Shown here: piece by piece, positions 33,554 to 42,232 of the stretch
Layout of the letters: every line of letters begins with the position of its first letter
Position numbering within the stretch: the stretch's first letter is position 1
Assembly: GCA_040081715.1 (NCBI GenBank)
Contig: JBEBFY010000007.1
Span: 1 to 64,000 of the forward strand
Source of the DNA: CANKJK01 sp040081715
GTDB taxonomy: Bacteria > Acidobacteriota > Vicinamibacteria > Vicinamibacterales > UBA2999
Length of the DNA stretch: 64,000 bases
Reading direction: 5' to 3'
Translations under genes and position numbers: made by a program
Notes under the pieces: model-generated
What the model was told of the DNA's origin: nothing
Database searches by the model: none
Seen by the model: only the letters and a program-made list of their open reading frames with translations

Positions 33554-34267
33554 ATGATGACTCACACAGGCACGGTGCTGGCGGCGGCGATTGTGCTGGG
33601 GGCCACCTGCGCGGCCGTTAACCTTGCGGCAGGGCGTGTGCCGGTCGTTCCAAGTGGTCAGGCGCCGATCGTGGAGTCGTTCCTGCGTGCGGGTGATCCG
33701 GACGCGGTGCGCGCTGTGGCCATGCGAGACATGCAGGTCGCCACCCTGGGCGGCAAGCTCCGGGCGTCGTTGACGGCCCGGACCACGATTGATGCCGATG
33801 GCCGCTTCACCTTCGAGGTGCTGCGCTCCGAGGGGTCTGATCTGCTGCTGAACCGCGTGCTCGTGGCCGCGCTCGAAGCCGAGCAGCAGAGCCGAGAGCC
33901 GGGCGAGTCAGGCAAGGCCGCACTCTCGCCGGGGAACTACGCCTTTCGGGTGGCCGGTCACGCCGACGGCGGGCTTGTCGAGGTTCGGCTGACCCCGCTC
34001 CGGGCGAGCCGGATGCTCGTAAGCGGAAGGATCCTCGTCCACGATGTGACCGGAGATCTGGTGCAGGTCGACGGGCAGTTGTCCCAGACGCCATCCTGGT
34101 GGACCACACGGGTGGAGATCCTCCGGCGTTACGCCCAGGTTGGCGGAGCGCGCGTGCCCGTGGAGATGTCGTCGCGGGCGACTGTGCGCGTGGCCGGATC
34201 GGCGACGTTCTCGATGGCGTACCGCTACGTCAGTATCAACGGGCGTGCGGTGGAACCGGAACCGTGA
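33554..34267 (+). CDS. Exported hypothetical protein
   Basis: 237 residues with a signal peptide (about 1-26, TVLAAAIVLGATCAAVNLAAG). The mature part is beta-rich (RTTIDADGRFTFEVLRSEGSD, VSGRILVHDVTGDLVQVDGQL, ATFSMAYRYVSING) and recalls lipoprotein-localisation (LolA/B-like) folds, but no lipobox is present. I do not recognise a specific family. It is divergent from the sigma/kinase operon with a 77-bp gap, so it may be a target of that sigma factor; this is inference. Confidence 0.6.
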   Translation: MMTHTGTVLAAAIVLGATCAAVNLAAGRVPVVPSGQAPIVESFLRAGDPDAVRAVAMRDMQVATLGGKLRASLTARTTIDADGRFTFEVLRSEGSDLLLNRVLVAALEAEQQSREPGESGKAALSPGNYAFRVAGHADGGLVEVRLTPLRASRMLVSGRILVHDVTGDLVQVDGQLSQTPSWWTTRVEILRRYAQVGGARVPVEMSSRATVRVAGSATFSMAYRYVSINGRAVEPEP

Positions 34268-34288
34268 TGCGGCAGCCACTGCGAGAAA

Positions 34289-34364
34289 TGGGGTGGGCGA
34301 CGGGGATCGAACCCGCAACGTCCGGCGCCACAGGCCGGTGCTCTACCATTGAGCTACGCCCACC
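34289..34364 (-). tRNA. tRNA-His (GTG)
   Basis: Extra G-1 opposite C73, as required in tRNA-His. Acceptor GTGGGCG/CGCCCAC. The anticodon stem is CCGGC/GCCGG with loop CTGTGGC, anticodon GTG. CCA is encoded. Confidence 0.95.
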
Positions 34365-34471
34365 ATACAGACCGGTGGTGCCCGCGGCCATCGAACGTGG
34401 CCACAGACGGCGATAAATTGCATCGCCAAGAGGGCCAATCGTAGCACAGCGGGTCGGGTGTTCCGGCCGGC

Positions 34472-36559
34472 TCAGGGCTGAGTCAGCGGTGCCAGATTCT
34501 CCCTGGCCTGGCGATGGTTCGGGTCGAGCCGCAGCGCGGTCTCGAAGGCGTCCCGAGCCGGGCCGAACCGTTTCTGTGAGGCGAGCGCGATGCCGAGCAC
34601 GTTGTAGGCGTTCGCGTCCTGCGGCGTGTAGCCCACCAGCAGACGCGCCTCGGCTTCCACGGCGGCCACGTCCCCACGGCGCAGCAGCAAATCGATCAGT
34701 TGCTGGCGCGCCGCGATGTGCCGGGGTTCCACCGCAAGTGCGCTGCGGAGGCTGGTGATGGCCCCGCTCGTGTCTCCGGCGCCGGCTTTCAGCATGGCGA
34801 GGTTGATGAGCGCCACCAGGTTCGTCGGCTGCAGCCGCACCGCCTCTGTGAAGGCGTCGAGCGCCGCACCCGGCTGGTTCATCTGCACGAGGGTGTCGCC
34901 CAGACCCACGCGTGCCCGGGCGTAGCGGGGGTCGAGCGCGATGATGGCCCGGAACTGCTCGGCCGCACCGGCCGCGTCACCTGCCCGCATCTGCGCCACG
35001 GCCAGTTCTTCACGGCCAAGGATGATGTTCGGATCGTCGGGCCGCAGCCGGATGTACTCCTTGAACTGCGCGATGGATTCCGTGAGTTCGCCCCGCTCCA
35101 GGAGTGCCGACGCCAGCGCGTGACGGGCGTTGGGGGAGCCCGGCGCGGCGGTGCGGAGGTGCGCCACGGACTCCTCCATCCGGCCGGCATCGCGCAGGGC
35201 CATCGAGAGGTGCTCGTGCGCACGGGGCTGCGGCCAGCGGTCGAGCGACGTCTGCCAGAGACGCAGCGCGTCCTGGTAGTCACGGTTGCGGGCTACGGTG
35301 GTGGCGCCCAGGGCGAGCACGACGACCCCCGTGGCCGCCCACGAGATCCGGGTGCGCAGGGGCGCGGCAACCACGCGGCCGAGGGCCCACCGGGCCGCCA
35401 GCACCAGGAGCAGCGTCAGCGCCATCAGGGGCAGATACATGCGCCGCTCCGCGCCCACTTCGGTCGGGATGGGGATGAGGCTCGATGCCGGCGCCAGCGT
35501 GATGAAGAACCACGCGCCCCAGAAGCCGACGCGGGGCCACAGGATCAGGGCGACGAGCGCCGCCATCACGAGCACCGCGACGATGAGCACTCCGGGAGCG
35601 GCCGCCCCGAGCGTGAGCGGGCCCGGGGCGCCGTAGTCGAACACCAGCGCGTGCGGCCAGACGGTGAGGCCGAGGTAGCGGAGGATCATTGGACCCTGGT
35701 GGAGCAGGTAGGCCCAGCGCGAGACGTACTCCTGAAACCCCTTCTCGGCGAAGAAGGGTAGTGATGCGGCGAAGTACGCAAAGAGCAGCCAGCTTGCGGT
35801 GACGAGGCCGTAGAGCCGCTTGCGCGCGGCCCAGGCCGCCGTGAACGACTCGAAGGCGAACGCACGGTCCCACACAACCAGCACCAGCGGCAGCGTCAGG
35901 GCCGTCTCCTTGGAGCCCACCGCACAAAAGGCCGCGGCCATCGCGGCCACCTCCCATCCGAGTGGCCGGCGGGTATCGAGTGCCCGTGCGGACGCCCAGA
36001 GCGCGGCCACGAAGAAGAGCCCCATCAGGGATTCCGTCCGCTGGGTGAGGTAGTTCACCGCCTCGCTGTTGAGCGGGTGGACGAGCCAGATGGCGGCCGC
36101 TGCCAGAGCCACACCGTCCAGGTGGGGCGTGGGAGCCGGCCTGGGGACTGGTGTCGCGCCGAGCATCCGGGGCAGCGTGCGCCGCAGCAGGCCGAAGAGC
36201 GCCAGGGCCGCGAGGATGTGGACGCTGATGTTCAGGACGCGGTAGCCGCGCAGGCTGTCACCGCTCATCGCGTAATTGATCGCGAGGGAGAGGTTGGGCA
36301 CCGGCCGGCCCGTGACCGGGCTCTGAACGGGCGGATGCAGCACCTCGCTCAGCCGGGAGATCTGCTGGATCGAGGTGTTCTGGCGCAGGGTCCGCTGGTC
36401 GTCCAGCAGGAGCGGTCCCCCGAGCGCGTTGGCGTAGGCCGCCGCCCCGGCCGTGATGAGCACGGCCACGGCGAGCCAGGGGATGCGTGAGCCGGACGGA
36501 TCTGCAGCCGGCACGACCGGACGGGAAGCGGGACGCTGACGGGCCAAGAGCGCGTCCAT
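34472..36559 (-). CDS. Polytopic membrane protein with C-terminal TPR repeats (TMTC-like)
   Basis: 695 residues. About 10-11 membrane helices occupy the first 400 or so residues, with a LDDQR motif in the first loop (GPLLLDDQRTLRQN), similar to the DD-type loop of GT-C glycosyltransferases and TMTC proteins. The C-terminal 270 residues hold about eight TPR units (for example LGDTLVQMNQPGAALDAFTE, LGIALASQKRFGPARDAFE). It is probably a lipid-sugar-dependent glycosyltransferase or a related membrane scaffold. The start is uncertain among ATG 36559, ATG 36586 and GTG 36610. Confidence 0.72.
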   Translation of the reverse strand: MDALLARQRPASRPVVPAADPSGSRIPWLAVAVLITAGAAAYANALGGPLLLDDQRTLRQNTSIQQISRLSEVLHPPVQSPVTGRPVPNLSLAINYAMSGDSLRGYRVLNISVHILAALALFGLLRRTLPRMLGATPVPRPAPTPHLDGVALAAAAIWLVHPLNSEAVNYLTQRTESLMGLFFVAALWASARALDTRRPLGWEVAAMAAAFCAVGSKETALTLPLVLVVWDRAFAFESFTAAWAARKRLYGLVTASWLLFAYFAASLPFFAEKGFQEYVSRWAYLLHQGPMILRYLGLTVWPHALVFDYGAPGPLTLGAAAPGVLIVAVLVMAALVALILWPRVGFWGAWFFITLAPASSLIPIPTEVGAERRMYLPLMALTLLLVLAARWALGRVVAAPLRTRISWAATGVVVLALGATTVARNRDYQDALRLWQTSLDRWPQPRAHEHLSMALRDAGRMEESVAHLRTAAPGSPNARHALASALLERGELTESIAQFKEYIRLRPDDPNIILGREELAVAQMRAGDAAGAAEQFRAIIALDPRYARARVGLGDTLVQMNQPGAALDAFTEAVRLQPTNLVALINLAMLKAGAGDTSGAITSLRSALAVEPRHIAARQQLIDLLLRRGDVAAVEAEARLLVGYTPQDANAYNVLGIALASQKRFGPARDAFETALRLDPNHRQARENLAPLTQP

Positions 36560-36625
36560 GATACCGACCGCCGGGCCGGTTGACATCCGTGAGGTGCGCG
36601 CCCGGGCCACCCGCGCCCCCGTGCG

Positions 36626-36666
36626 TGCTGCGAAGCAGCATCAATTGCTGCACAGGTGCAGCAATT
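36626..36666 (+). promoter_or_regulatory. Tandem PhaR-type operator before the SDR gene
   Basis: Two palindromes lie side by side: TGCTGC-GAA-GCAGCA (36626-36640) and a 24-bp perfect repeat with 11-bp arms AATTGCTGCAC / GTGCAGCAATT and a 2-bp centre (36643-36666). The same motifs recur upstream of the phasin gene. The TGC-rich palindromic pattern resembles reported PhaR sites. The operator ends 17 bp before the ATG at 36684. Confidence 0.7.
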
Positions 36667-36683
36667 CGCGTTAAGCTACGAAA

Positions 36684-37514
36684 ATGAGCTTCTCACTCGA
36701 AGGTAAGACGGCGCTGGTGACCGGCTCCGGCCGCGGCATCGGGCGCGCCATCGCCACGAAGCTGGCGAGCGCCGGGGCATCGGTGATGCTGAACGATCTG
36801 GACAGCGGCACGCTGGGCGAGACGCGCGAGGCGCTGGCGTCTGCCGGCTACAACGTGCGCGCCGTCTCCGGCGACCTCACCGACCCGACGTGCCCGGACG
36901 CCCTTGTCGCATCGACGATCGAACAGTTCGGGTCGCTGGATATTCTCGTCAACAACGCCGGCTACAGTTGGGACAGCGTCATTCAGAAGACGACCGACGA
37001 GCAGTTCCAGGCGATGCTCGAGATTCACCTCGTCGTGCCGTTCCGGATGATGCGCGCGGCGTCCACCTACATCAGGACCCAGGCGAAGGCCGAGTCCGCG
37101 GACGGCCGGCGGGTCATGCGGAAGGTCGTCAACATCACGTCGATCGCCGGGACGGATGGCAACGCGGGACAGGCGGGCTACTCATCCGGTAAGGCCGGCG
37201 TCATCGGACTGACGAAAACCCTCGCGAAGGAATGGGGCCGCTACAACGTCAACGTGAACGCGGTCGGCTTTGGCCTGATCGAGACACGGCTTGTGCAGCC
37301 GCTCGGTACGGGCGATGCCCACATCGTGATGAAGGGGCGGGAGATCGGCATCGGCGTCCAGCCGCAACTCCTGGAGACGGCCAAGGCGTCGTGCCCGCTC
37401 GGGCGCCTCGGCACGCCTGAGGAGGCCGCCGGCTCGGTGCTGTTCTTCTGCTCGCCGCTCTCAGACTACGTGACGGGCGAAGTGCTGATCTGCGGCGGCG
37501 GCTACCACTTCTAA
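36684..37514 (+). CDS. SDR family oxidoreductase of the PHA locus
   Basis: 276 residues. A short-chain dehydrogenase: NAD(P) motif TGSGRGIGRA, NNAG, the catalytic Ser in NITSIAG and YSSGK. It is slightly longer than PhaB/FabG, with an insertion after the catalytic motif (MKGREIGIGVQPQLLETAKAS). A FabG-like 3-oxoacyl or 3-hydroxyacyl-CoA substrate is plausible, because the gene lies directly behind tandem PhaR-like operators and beside the PHA genes. It is convergent with phaR. The exact reaction is inferred. Confidence 0.78.
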   Translation: MSFSLEGKTALVTGSGRGIGRAIATKLASAGASVMLNDLDSGTLGETREALASAGYNVRAVSGDLTDPTCPDALVASTIEQFGSLDILVNNAGYSWDSVIQKTTDEQFQAMLEIHLVVPFRMMRAASTYIRTQAKAESADGRRVMRKVVNITSIAGTDGNAGQAGYSSGKAGVIGLTKTLAKEWGRYNVNVNAVGFGLIETRLVQPLGTGDAHIVMKGREIGIGVQPQLLETAKASCPLGRLGTPEEAAGSVLFFCSPLSDYVTGEVLICGGGYHF

Positions 37515-37557
37515 CGAGCGCGGCAGTGTCTTCTTGCCCGCACGGCGTGCGGGCGGA

Positions 37558-38067
37558 TCAGCGGCGCTTCTTTGACGCCGGCTTCGGGGCGCGTGGTGTC
37601 TGGATGCGGGACACCACCGACTCGAGCTCGTCGAGGCGCTCAAGAAGCGCATCGACGTCCACGGCTGGTTCCGGCGCGGCTGGCGGAGCGGGTGGCTGGG
37701 ACGCCCGGGACGCGAAGTCGGGTGCCGGAATGATCGGAGCCACTGTCCGGTAGGCGTTCTGGTACAGGTCCGACACGGCTCGCATGTAGGTGAGCGTGGC
37801 TTCGTTCGTGGCCTTCCCCGATGCGGCAATCATCTGCCGCAGCACGTCGAGTGGAAAGGCGGAGTCATTGCCTTTCGACTGCTCGACCACGATCTGGGTC
37901 AGCACCGTGCGGGTGAGATCCTCTCCCGAGACCGCGTCCACGACCTGGATCTCCCGCCCGTCCCGCACCATCTGGGCGACCTCGTCCAGGTTGATGTACC
38001 GGCTGTTGGTGGTGTCGTAGAGCCGCCGGTTCCCGTACTTCTTGATGACGACGGTGTGCGGGTTCAT
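37558..38067 (-). CDS. phaR: PHA synthesis repressor
   Basis: 169 residues. The N-terminal PHB accumulation regulatory domain is unmistakable (TVVIKKYGNRRLYDTTNSRY, about 5-24). The second PHB_acc region (about 65-120) follows, then a Pro/Ala-rich linker and a Lys/Arg-rich tail. PhaR binds DNA at phasin and PHA promoters and is released by nascent PHA granules. The start is ATG 38067. It is divergent from the phasin gene, with the palindrome cluster at 38126-38164 between them, so autoregulation is likely. Confidence 0.92.
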   Translation of the reverse strand: MNPHTVVIKKYGNRRLYDTTNSRYINLDEVAQMVRDGREIQVVDAVSGEDLTRTVLTQIVVEQSKGNDSAFPLDVLRQMIAASGKATNEATLTYMRAVSDLYQNAYRTVAPIIPAPDFASRASQPPAPPAAPEPAVDVDALLERLDELESVVSRIQTPRAPKPASKKRR

Positions 38068-38107
38068 GTGGTATTCAGCCCCCAAAAAGGCGGTGCGGAC
38101 CGGGGGG

Positions 38108-38164
38108 TTGACATCCATGGCCGCCTGCAGCATTATTGCTGCACTGCAGCACGTTGCGCAGCAA
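38108..38164 (+). promoter_or_regulatory. Phasin promoter with overlapping PhaR-type operator
   Basis: TTGACA (38108-38113), 17 nt, then CATTAT (38131-38136) is a near-consensus sigma70 promoter. The palindrome TGCTGCA-C-TGCAGCA (38137-38151) begins directly after the -10, and further GCAGCA half sites flank it at 38126 and 38158. Repressor binding here would cover the transcription start. Confidence 0.72.
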
Positions 38165-38198
38165 TCCGGCCACCCGTCAGTAACAGGAGCAGAACATC

Positions 38199-38732
38199 AT
38201 GAGCACGACCACCAAGTCAAGCGGCGCTACGGCGGGGACCACGGCGCAGATCGCAGGCTTCTTCACCGAATACGCCAACGGAGTCTCCCTGGGACTCGAG
38301 CGGCTGTCCGAACTGCGCCGCGTGGCGCTTGAGGCCGCCACGGTCCAGCAGAACGAACTCGCCACCGCCTGGAAGAAGGGTGCCGAACTAGCCGTCGACG
38401 GGTACCGCCAGGCCGCCCAGGCGCAGAAGGATCTCTTCGAGGCCGCTGTTGAGCGTGGCCGCGAGGCCGCGAAGCTCGCCACGGCGAATACGGAATCGGC
38501 AACCAAGACCGTGGCCGGCGCGATTGCCGTGCTCGAGGAGCTGGCCGGGCACGCGACGTTGACGCAGAAGAAGGCCGCGGACTTTGCTGCGACGCAGAAC
38601 GCCACGGTCTACTCTGCTGCGCAGCAGCAGTTCGAGGCGACCGGCGCGGCGGCGGCAGAAACCCTGCAGCGCGGCGTCGACACCCTCCTCGAGACGCAGA
38701 AGATCGTCCTCGGCGCCAAGGCCGCAGCCTAA
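38199..38732 (+). CDS. Phasin family PHA granule protein
   Basis: 177 residues, almost entirely helical and Ala-rich, with the phasin pattern (SLGLERLSELRRVALEAATVQQNELA, shown here in part, and KDLFEAAVERGREAAKLA). There is no signal peptide. Phasins coat PHA granules and are the main target of PhaR repression. AGGAG lies before the ATG. A strong hairpin after the stop may limit read-through into the next genes. Confidence 0.85.
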   Translation: MSTTTKSSGATAGTTAQIAGFFTEYANGVSLGLERLSELRRVALEAATVQQNELATAWKKGAELAVDGYRQAAQAQKDLFEAAVERGREAAKLATANTESATKTVAGAIAVLEELAGHATLTQKKAADFAATQNATVYSAAQQQFEATGAAAAETLQRGVDTLLETQKIVLGAKAAA

Positions 38733-38769
38733 GACCGCTCTGGATATACTACGGACCCTCGGATGGGCA

Positions 38770-38798
38770 GCGACGCCGGGCATATAGCCGGGCGTCGC
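38770..38798 (+). terminator. Hairpin between the phasin and phaE-like genes
   Basis: A 12-bp stem with one mismatch, GCGACGCCGGGC / GCCGGGCGTCGC, loop ATATA. It may be a partial terminator allowing phasin to be made in excess of synthase. Confidence 0.55.
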
Positions 38799-38845
38799 GC
38801 CTTCCGGCGGACGTAGCGCACCTCCAGTGAAGGAAGGATTCCCGC

Positions 38846-39241
38846 ATGAGTGACAAGCAGCCTCCATTCAACCCGTTCGACCCCGCCGCCAACTGGAAAG
38901 AGGGGCGCGACACCTATCTGGATGCGTGGGCCAAGGCCATGGTGGAGGCGGTCAACAGCGACCAGTACGCGAAGGCGACGGGCGCGATGCTCGACTCCTA
39001 CCTGACGGCCTCGTCCCCCTTGAAGGACGTCCTCGAGAAGTCCATGCTGCAGGCGCTGCAGCACCTCAGCATCCCGTCGAGCGCCGACGTCGTCGGCCTG
39101 GCCCAGCGCGTGACCAATATCGAAATGCGTCTCGACGACATGGACGCCAAGCTGGATCAGATCGTCAAGCAGTTCGCCCCGCAGGCAGCGCCCGCATCCC
39201 CACGCCCCGCGCCGAAGAAGAAGCGCGCCTCGAAGGCGTAG
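38846..39241 (+). CDS. phaE: Short PhaE-like PHA synthase subunit
   Basis: 131 residues. It contains the PhaE-type segment KDVLEKSMLQALQHLSIPSS followed by a coiled coil (LAQRVTNIEMRLDDMDAKLD) and a Lys-rich tail. Full-length class III PhaE proteins are about 350 residues, so this is a much shortened form, equivalent to their C-terminal region. It precedes the class III-type phaC gene by 28 nt, supporting a heteromeric synthase. The ribosome site AAGGAAGG is good. Confidence 0.75.
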   Translation: MSDKQPPFNPFDPAANWKEGRDTYLDAWAKAMVEAVNSDQYAKATGAMLDSYLTASSPLKDVLEKSMLQALQHLSIPSSADVVGLAQRVTNIEMRLDDMDAKLDQIVKQFAPQAAPASPRPAPKKKRASKA

Positions 39242-39269
39242 AACCCGCCCCACCGAAACGGAGTACAGC

Positions 39270-40331
39270 GTGGCAGAACCCGTCGCATCCAACCCGGCTG
39301 AGGCACTGAACGACAAGGCCAGGACACTCAACAGGGTGCTCACGCAGCGCGCGCCGATCGGGCAGACGCCGAAAGAGGTGGTGTGGACCCTCAACAAGGC
39401 CAAGCTCTATCGATACACGCCCGTGGTCCCTGCGGAGAAGCGGCACCCGGTCCCGCTGCTCCTTGTCTTTGCGCTGATGAACCGGCCGTCAATCATGGAC
39501 CTCCGTCCCGGCCACAGCTTCGTCGAGTTCATGGTGAAGCAGGGGTACGACGTCTTCCTGCTGGACTGGGGCAGCCCGGGTCCGGAAGACAAGGGCATGA
39601 AGTTCGACGACTACGCGCTCGAGTACATCCCGCGCGCCGTCAGGAAGTTGAAGACCATCACCGGATCGGACGAGTTCAGTCTGCTCGGCTGGTGCATCGG
39701 CTCGATCATCACGACGGTGTACGCCTCACTGCGGCCCGACGACGGCCTCCGGAACCTCCTGCTGCTGACGGCCCCGCTGGACTTCAGTGACAAGACGTCG
39801 CTGACCTTCGCCCGGTGGACGGACGAGCGCTTCTTCGACCTCGACAAGGTGCTCGCCACCTTCGGCAACATGCCGGGCGAGATGATCGACTACGGGGCGA
39901 GGGCGCTGAAGCCGGTCGAGAACTACGTGTCGAGCTACGTGAAGCTCTTCGACAACATGGACGACCCGAAGGCCGTCGAGGCGTGGCATGCCATGAACAC
40001 CTGGATGACCGACATCATCCCGATTGCCGGCGGGGCGTTCCGCCAGTTGATCGACGACCTGTATCGGAACAACCGCCTCATCAAGGGCGAGTTCGTGGTC
40101 CGCGGTGAGCGCGTGGATCTGGGACGCCTCAGGGCGAACCTGCTGAACGTCATCGCCACCGGCGACCACATCACGCCGCCGTGCCAGTCCGAGTCCGTCA
40201 TGGCGAAGGTCGGCAGTGCGGACCAGGAAGTGATCCGCATCCGCGGCGGCCACATCGGCATCATGGCCGGCGGTCAGGCGAGCAGGACCTGGCCGCAGAT
40301 TGACGGCTGGCTCGCCCCCCGTTCACAGTAG
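39270..40331 (+). CDS. phaC: Class III poly(3-hydroxyalkanoate) synthase catalytic subunit
   Basis: 353 residues, the usual length of class III PhaC. An alpha/beta-hydrolase fold with the lipase-like box LLGWCIGS (nucleophile C142), D299 in ATGDHITPP and H328 in RGGHIGIM. It polymerises (R)-3-hydroxyacyl-CoA on the granule surface. The start is GTG 39270 with ACGGAG upstream. It is co-transcribed with the phaE-like gene; the convergent phaB gene completes the pathway. Confidence 0.93.
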   Translation: MAEPVASNPAEALNDKARTLNRVLTQRAPIGQTPKEVVWTLNKAKLYRYTPVVPAEKRHPVPLLLVFALMNRPSIMDLRPGHSFVEFMVKQGYDVFLLDWGSPGPEDKGMKFDDYALEYIPRAVRKLKTITGSDEFSLLGWCIGSIITTVYASLRPDDGLRNLLLLTAPLDFSDKTSLTFARWTDERFFDLDKVLATFGNMPGEMIDYGARALKPVENYVSSYVKLFDNMDDPKAVEAWHAMNTWMTDIIPIAGGAFRQLIDDLYRNNRLIKGEFVVRGERVDLGRLRANLLNVIATGDHITPPCQSESVMAKVGSADQEVIRIRGGHIGIMAGGQASRTWPQIDGWLAPRSQ

Positions 40332-40365
40332 TGCCGAACGCGCCGGATGGGGCCATCCCCATCCG

Positions 40366-40393
40366 CGCCCCTCGATTTCGCTCGGGACTTCGG
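40366..40393. repeat. Dispersed copy of the tRNA-Arg-associated repeat
   Basis: A 28-nt stretch beginning CGCCCCTCGATTTCGCTCGG matches 29691-29718 at 27 of 28 positions. It sits between the convergent phaC and phaB ends. Confidence 0.7.
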
Positions 40394-40446
40394 CGGCGTC
40401 AGGTGCCGGAACGAGTTCGCCGTCGCGGTCGCGCATCTGTCAGCCG

Positions 40447-41190
40447 CTACTGCATGTGCTGGCCGCCGTTGATGGAGATGTTGGCTCCCGTAATGAACGC
40501 GGCCTCGTTGGAGCAGAGATAGACCACCAGCCCCGCGACTTCCTCCGGCTTGCCGAGCCTCCGCAAGGGAATTTCCGGAAGAATCTTTGTGTTGAGGATC
40601 TCCTCCGGAATCGCGGTCACCATCTTCGTTCCGATGTAACCCGGCGAAATCGTATTGACGGTGACGCCCTTGGTCGCCAGTTCGCGGGCCAAAGCCTTCG
40701 TGAAGCCGTGCATCCCGGCTTTGGCAGCCGAGTAGTTCGTCTGTCCGAATGCGCCTTTCTGGGCGTTCACCGACGAGACGTTCACGATCCGTCCCCAGCC
40801 TCTCTCAATCATGCCGTCGCAGACCTGCTTGGTCATGTTGAAGACGGAGTCCAGATTCGTGTGGATCACGGCATCCCAGTCAGCCTTGGTCATCTTCCTG
40901 AACGTGTGGTCGCGGGTGATGCCTGCGTTGTTGACCAGGATGTCGACCGGGCCGACTTCCTTCTGGACCCTGGCGACGCACGCGGCGCAGGAATCGTAGT
41001 CCGCCACGTCAACGGGGACTGATCGCACCGCCCAGCCCTGGGCCTTCATCTCGGCAACCCAGACGTCGGCCTGGGTATTCTGCGGTGAAGCAGTAACGAC
41101 TACCTCATATCCCGCGTCGACCATCTTTCCCGTAATCGTTGCCCCGAGCCCGCCCCTCCCGCCCGTGATCAACGCCAGCCGCTTCGCCAT
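40447..41190 (-). CDS. phaB: Acetoacetyl-CoA reductase
   Basis: 247 residues. An SDR with TGGRGGLGATI, NNAGITRDHTFRKM (a typical PhaB stretch), the catalytic Ser in VNVSSVNAQKGAFGQTNYSAAK and a terminal ISINGGQHMQ. It reduces acetoacetyl-CoA to (R)-3-hydroxybutyryl-CoA with NADPH. AGGAGAG precedes ATG 41190. It is convergent with phaC, and no TGCTGC palindrome was seen in its own upstream region. Confidence 0.92.
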   Translation of the reverse strand: MAKRLALITGGRGGLGATITGKMVDAGYEVVVTASPQNTQADVWVAEMKAQGWAVRSVPVDVADYDSCAACVARVQKEVGPVDILVNNAGITRDHTFRKMTKADWDAVIHTNLDSVFNMTKQVCDGMIERGWGRIVNVSSVNAQKGAFGQTNYSAAKAGMHGFTKALARELATKGVTVNTISPGYIGTKMVTAIPEEILNTKILPEIPLRRLGKPEEVAGLVVYLCSNEAAFITGANISINGGQHMQ

Positions 41191-41336
41191 CGCCGCTCTC
41201 CTTTCGGGGATGCTACCCCGGTGCCGCCGATTGGGCGATTCTGCCAAATTGTGGCGTCGATGGCGCAACAAAAGCGCTGAGATCCGATGTTCTGGCAAAT
41301 AGGGAGGGTTGGACACCCCAGTTACAATGCTCCGAC

Positions 41337-41413
41337 GCGCCCGTAGCTCAGCTGGATAGAGCACCGGCCTTCTAAGCCGGGGGTCCCGAGTTCGAATCTC
41401 GGCGGGCGCACCA
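41337..41413 (+). tRNA. tRNA-Arg (TCT)
   Basis: Acceptor GCGCCCG/CGGGCGC. The anticodon stem is CCGGC/GCCGG with loop CTTCTAA, anticodon TCT. T arm CCGAG-TTCGAAT-CTCGG. CCA is encoded. TACAAT 8 nt upstream may be its -10. Confidence 0.95.
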
Positions 41414-41439
41414 GTCTCCTGAGAAAGCCAGAATCTCGA

Positions 41440-41475
41440 GTGTGCACGCCGGACGATTCTCCGGCGCACGCACAC
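41440..41475 (+). terminator. Hairpin downstream of tRNA-Arg(TCT)
   Basis: GTGTGC-a-CGCCGGA pairs with TCCGGCG-cac-GCACAC around loop CGATTC. It starts 27 nt after the tRNA. Confidence 0.5.
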
Positions 41476-41576
41476 GGACACCAGTGAGCAGTGTCGCGAG
41501 GGTGCGTCGCGCAGGTGATGTATCCTTGCCCGCGAAATGTGGGCGCAACGGACAACCGACGAACGGGAGAATCTCG

Positions 41577-42077
41577 ATGGCTGACACGATTGACGTAATT
41601 CCCGAGAAGACCAGGTGGGAGATTGCGACGAAAGGATTGACCGGCGCATACATCGCAATTTCCAATGCCCTGAAGCAGGCCGTAGGCCAGGAAAAATTCG
41701 ACGAGTTCAATGGGCCGCTCTGGTATGAAGCCGGAAAGGGAGCGAAGGAATTTGCCTCTTCCCTTGGGCTAGCCACAGAGAACGCCGGCGATATCGAAAA
41801 CGTGACCCATCTCATGGCTCAGGCGGCAATGGGGCCGGAGTTTGTCTTCGAAGTTATTGAAGCCACCAACGACAGATGCGTCGGCAAGACTACCGAGTGC
41901 CCCTGGCACAAGCGGTGGAAGGAGCAGGGCCTTGAGATGGACACCTGCGGCGTCGGGCATCAAAAATGGGGTGAGGGAGCCGTTGAAAGTGTGAACCCAA
42001 ACTTCACGTTCACACTTACCAAGAACATGCTCCACGGCGACTCGCATTGCGAGTGGGTCGTCGAGCGGAAGAAATAA
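41577..42077 (+). CDS. L-2-amino-thiazoline-4-carboxylate hydrolase-like protein
   Basis: 166 residues, cytoplasmic. Four Cys and several His occur in CPWHKRWKEQGLEMDTCGVGH and GDSHCEWVVERKK (the first is split here: CPWHKRWKEQG, then LEMDTCGVGH). This C-terminal pattern matches the ATC hydrolase-like family. The reaction in this organism is unknown. Codon use (AAA, ATT, GAA, TTT) is more AT-rich than in the neighbours, and the gene sits between a tRNA-Arg gene and a tRNA-like remnant; both suggest acquisition. The start is fixed by GGGAGA about 8 nt before ATG 41577. Confidence 0.6.
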   Translation: MADTIDVIPEKTRWEIATKGLTGAYIAISNALKQAVGQEKFDEFNGPLWYEAGKGAKEFASSLGLATENAGDIENVTHLMAQAAMGPEFVFEVIEATNDRCVGKTTECPWHKRWKEQGLEMDTCGVGHQKWGEGAVESVNPNFTFTLTKNMLHGDSHCEWVVERKK

Positions 42078-42232
42078 GAGGCAGAAAGAACGACAACAGT
42101 TCAAGCTGCGCCTCCGTCCCCTCGCGACGTCAGCGCGGCTTGGCGCGGGGCAGATCAACCGCGTGGCACGTCCGCGTGCCAGTTCTCGCAATCTGTTGAA
42201 ACGCAAGCCGTCTCCGACACAGGCCCCCACTC

